Of a stretch of 64,000 bases of DNA, positions 61,861 to 64,000 are shown one piece after another. The stretch is from Larix kaempferi (lineage: Eukaryota; Streptophyta; Pinopsida; Pinales; Pinaceae), in NCBI GenBank assembly GCA_027924585.1, contig BSBM01000299.1, positions 31,906,501-31,970,500 on the forward strand, in the 5' to 3' direction. Positions within the stretch are counted from its first letter, which is position 1. Every line of letters starts with the position of its first letter. Below the pieces are notes generated by a model, which made no database searches, was not told the DNA's origin, and worked only from the letters and a program-made list of their open reading frames with translations. The position numbers and the translations under genes are program-made.

Positions 61861-62202
61861 AAGCTCAGACTCCCAGAACACCTGTGTGCATACCACCCAG
61901 GTTTTCATGTCAATCAGTTGCGGAGGTGTTGAGCTGATGTAGACAAGTCGGAACGAAACGTTCCCACACGAGCTCTTGTGTTGATCGTTAACAGGCCCGA
62001 TCGAGAAGCAGAAGCCATCTTGGGGCACCGATTCAACAAACGAGGGAAAGACTCAAGGTTGGAGTACTTCTTCAAGTTGAAAGACTTGCCAGATGAAGAG
62101 AACAGTTGGGAGTGGGAGAACACTTTGTGGATAACAAAGGATTTGATCAAGGTGTTCGGTGATGCGGAAGCAATGCCACCAAGAAAACATATTAAGATGT
62201 AA
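61861..62202 (+). pseudogene. pol: Gypsy-B pol, 3' end: integrase tail and chromodomain
   Basis: Continues KLRLPEHLCAYHPGFHVNQL, then a TGA after RRC. The frame 61978-62202 carries a chromodomain: EAEAILGHRF, SRLEYFFKLKDLPDEENSWE, WENTLWI. This part normally binds modified histone tails during integration. It ends at TAA after HIKM. No PPT or 3' LTR matching 52337-53406 follows, so the element's right end is lost. Confidence 0.9.
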
Positions 62203-62507
62203 ATTACAAACCATGGAGAACATCAATGGATGAAAATAAAAGATGCAATTTACAAAAGTATTGGATAGCCAAAAAATTCATTGATATGAAAAATATGAAG
62301 TTGTTACAATACATACCATATCTTTATCACAAGGCTAGTACATTCCACTAGCTCTCCAAAATCTGAACTAGGGAAAACAATGGAAACCCAACCTCAACAT
62401 AGGAGCTCCAACATACACGAATCACTCAAACAAGTCTTCAATTGTAATACATCTCCTCTTTTCCTTCTTCACCAAAATTTACAACATAGGGTCTCATCTC
62501 AAGTAAG
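62203..62507. other. unannotated DNA after Gypsy-B
   Basis: No gene, LTR end or polypurine tract recognised. Confidence 0.5.
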
Positions 62508-62694
62508 GAAAATTTTAAAGGCAAAATTTAGCTGATGGGCTAATTTTTTACCTAATTAAAAAAAAGGATTCATCAATTTCCATTTTTTCTCAATCGATTC
62601 ACCCAAATTCGAAAGGATAAAAATATTTTACTTTAAATATTGCCAAAATTGTCGAAAAATTATATCAAATCCTTATAAATTTGAAGTCAACCTT
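62508..62694. repeat. dispersed repeat Z, copy 2 (truncated)
   Basis: Starts GAAAATTTTAAAGG and follows copy 1 (42884) to AAATTTGAA, where it passes directly into the GTCAACC array. Confidence 0.55.
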
Positions 62695-63452
62695 GCTTAA
62701 AAGTCAACTAGTGATTAAAGTCAAATATGGATTAAAGTCAACCTTAGATTGAATTCAACCTTATATTGAAGTTCATTATGGGTTGAATTCAACGATGGAT
62801 TGAATTGAATCTTGGATTGAAGTCAACCATAGATTAAGTCAACCTTGGATTGAAGTTAACATTGGATTTAATTCAACCTTGTTTAAAAGTAAAACCGAGA
62901 TTAAAATCAAATATGGATTGAAGTCAACCTTTGAGTGAAGTCAAGAATGGATTGAAGTCAACATTGTCATATTGAAGAACCTTTTTTAAAAGTAAACTAT
63001 GGATTAAAGTCAACCTTGCTTAAACACAACTATGGATTGTAGTCAACGATGGTTTAAAGTCAATCAACGACTTTTAAAAGTATGGTTCGCGATTGAAGTC
63101 AACCATTGTTCAAAGTCAACATTGGATGGAAGTCAACCATTTGTTGAATTCAACATTGGATTGAAGTATACCTTGTATTGAAGGAAACCATGGATTGAAT
63201 TCAACCTTGGATTGAAGTCAACCTACAAATTAAGTCAATCATGGATTGATGTCAACCGTGAAGTCAAACTCGAATTGAATTTAACCATGAACTATTATTA
63301 TCTAAGGATTGAAGTCAACTATGGTTGAAAGTCAACCTTACTTGAAACCAACTATGGTTTGAAGTCAAATATGGATTGAAGTCAACTATGCTTCAAACTC
63401 AACCTTGCTTAAAAGTTAATTATGGATTCAAGTCAACCATGGATTGAAGTCG
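62695..63452. repeat. second GTCAACC-type array
   Basis: Looser than the first array: units of about 17-20 bp built on GGATTGAAGTCAACC(T/A)TG. Strongly diverged, with no genes. Confidence 0.88.
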
Positions 63453-64000
63453 ATATATGTTGATCTCAGGCAGTATGGCAACCTTCATTCAAGTGGCAAT
63501 ATTTTTTATTCGAAGGCCAAAGAGCACGAGAGAGAGTAAGTCCGGCCTGAAATAAGTTTGGACGGAGAAAGAAGACTAGATCTGAATTTACCATTGGTGT
63601 GAATGCCTATGTGCTTACATTAGGTTTTCCTGGATACGTTAAAGATTAGATGTGGGAGAAATCGTTGGATGTAATGTTTCAAGAACGATATTATGAAGAT
63701 ATAATAAAAATCAACTTTAGTTTTTAATGAGCTTTATTAAGATTTATAATTTTAAATTAAATTTATTACATTAATTCAACACAATTTTGGTGTTTAGCAT
63801 GTTTATTCATGGTCGATTCGTTGTGATAGAATGGATGGAGATTTTGAACTATAAATAAGTCTATACCTTGTGGCTACCAAATTTTACCCTACTAATTAGG
63901 CTTTGCGCATAATTACACAAAAAAATATTTGTAAAAATAATTAATGTATTGTAGCCAAGCTGAGCATTCAACCTAGAGACCCTCTAATACTAAGAGTTAA
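63453..64000. other. unannotated DNA
   Basis: No coding sequence, RNA gene or element end recognised. Confidence 0.5.

Overview
This window is plant nuclear DNA made almost entirely of nested LTR retrotransposons, solo LTRs and satellite-like repeats. I found no host protein-coding gene, rRNA or tRNA gene. The clues are Ty1/copia and chromodomain-bearing Ty3/gypsy polyproteins, primer-binding sites of the initiator-tRNA-Met type (TGGTATCAGAGC), 5-bp target-site duplications (TSDs), many C-to-T type stop codons, and very low coding density. A land plant with a large, repeat-rich genome fits best; the species cannot be named from the sequence.

Layout. (1) 1-3838, minus strand: a decayed Ty1/copia element (491-bp LTR, PBS, gag, broken pol) that runs off the left edge. 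It sits inside 3839-4547, the 3' end of another LTR (LTR-X), which itself interrupts a Ty3/gypsy element called Gypsy-A here. (2) Gypsy-A, plus strand: RT/RNase H at 4548-5434, then integrase and chromodomain at 40709-42246, then the start of its 3' LTR. (3) 5435-40703: a 35.3-kb insertion that splits Gypsy-A, flanked by GAAAC TSDs. It is a non-coding LTR element on the minus strand with LTRs of about 3.64 kb. Its internal domain is split again at a CATGT TSD by a related non-coding element. (4) That inner element (10872-35597) is a tandem multimer: four near-identical 4.08-kb LTRs alternate with three near-identical 2.8-kb internal domains, with a 6882-bp period. (5) 43949-45518: a complete solo LTR-X with ATATC TSDs. 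(6) 46690-49380: a degenerate GTCAACC satellite, followed by AT-rich DNA with foldbacks and a TTTAA microsatellite. (7) 52337-62202: Gypsy-B, plus strand (LTR, PBS, protease, RT, RNase H, integrase, chromodomain; no recognisable gag). It is interrupted by a 4.4-kb LTR-like insertion at 55078-59462 and by a solo copia LTR at 61313-61855 with CCTAC TSDs; the solo LTR belongs to the same family as the copia element at the left edge. (8) 62508-64000: a dispersed repeat, a second GTCAACC-type array, and unannotated DNA.

The order of insertion can be read off. Gypsy-A is oldest; the outer 35-kb element entered it; the inner element entered the outer one; the inner element then multiplied by LTR-LTR recombination. 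The most unusual material is the inner/outer family. It has LTRs, PBS and polypurine tract but no recognisable coding sequence (like the class known as LARDs). Its internal domain carries a conserved cluster of hairpins and a three-unit 45/46-bp repeat, and its LTR carries a hairpin that differs between the two elements by paired changes.
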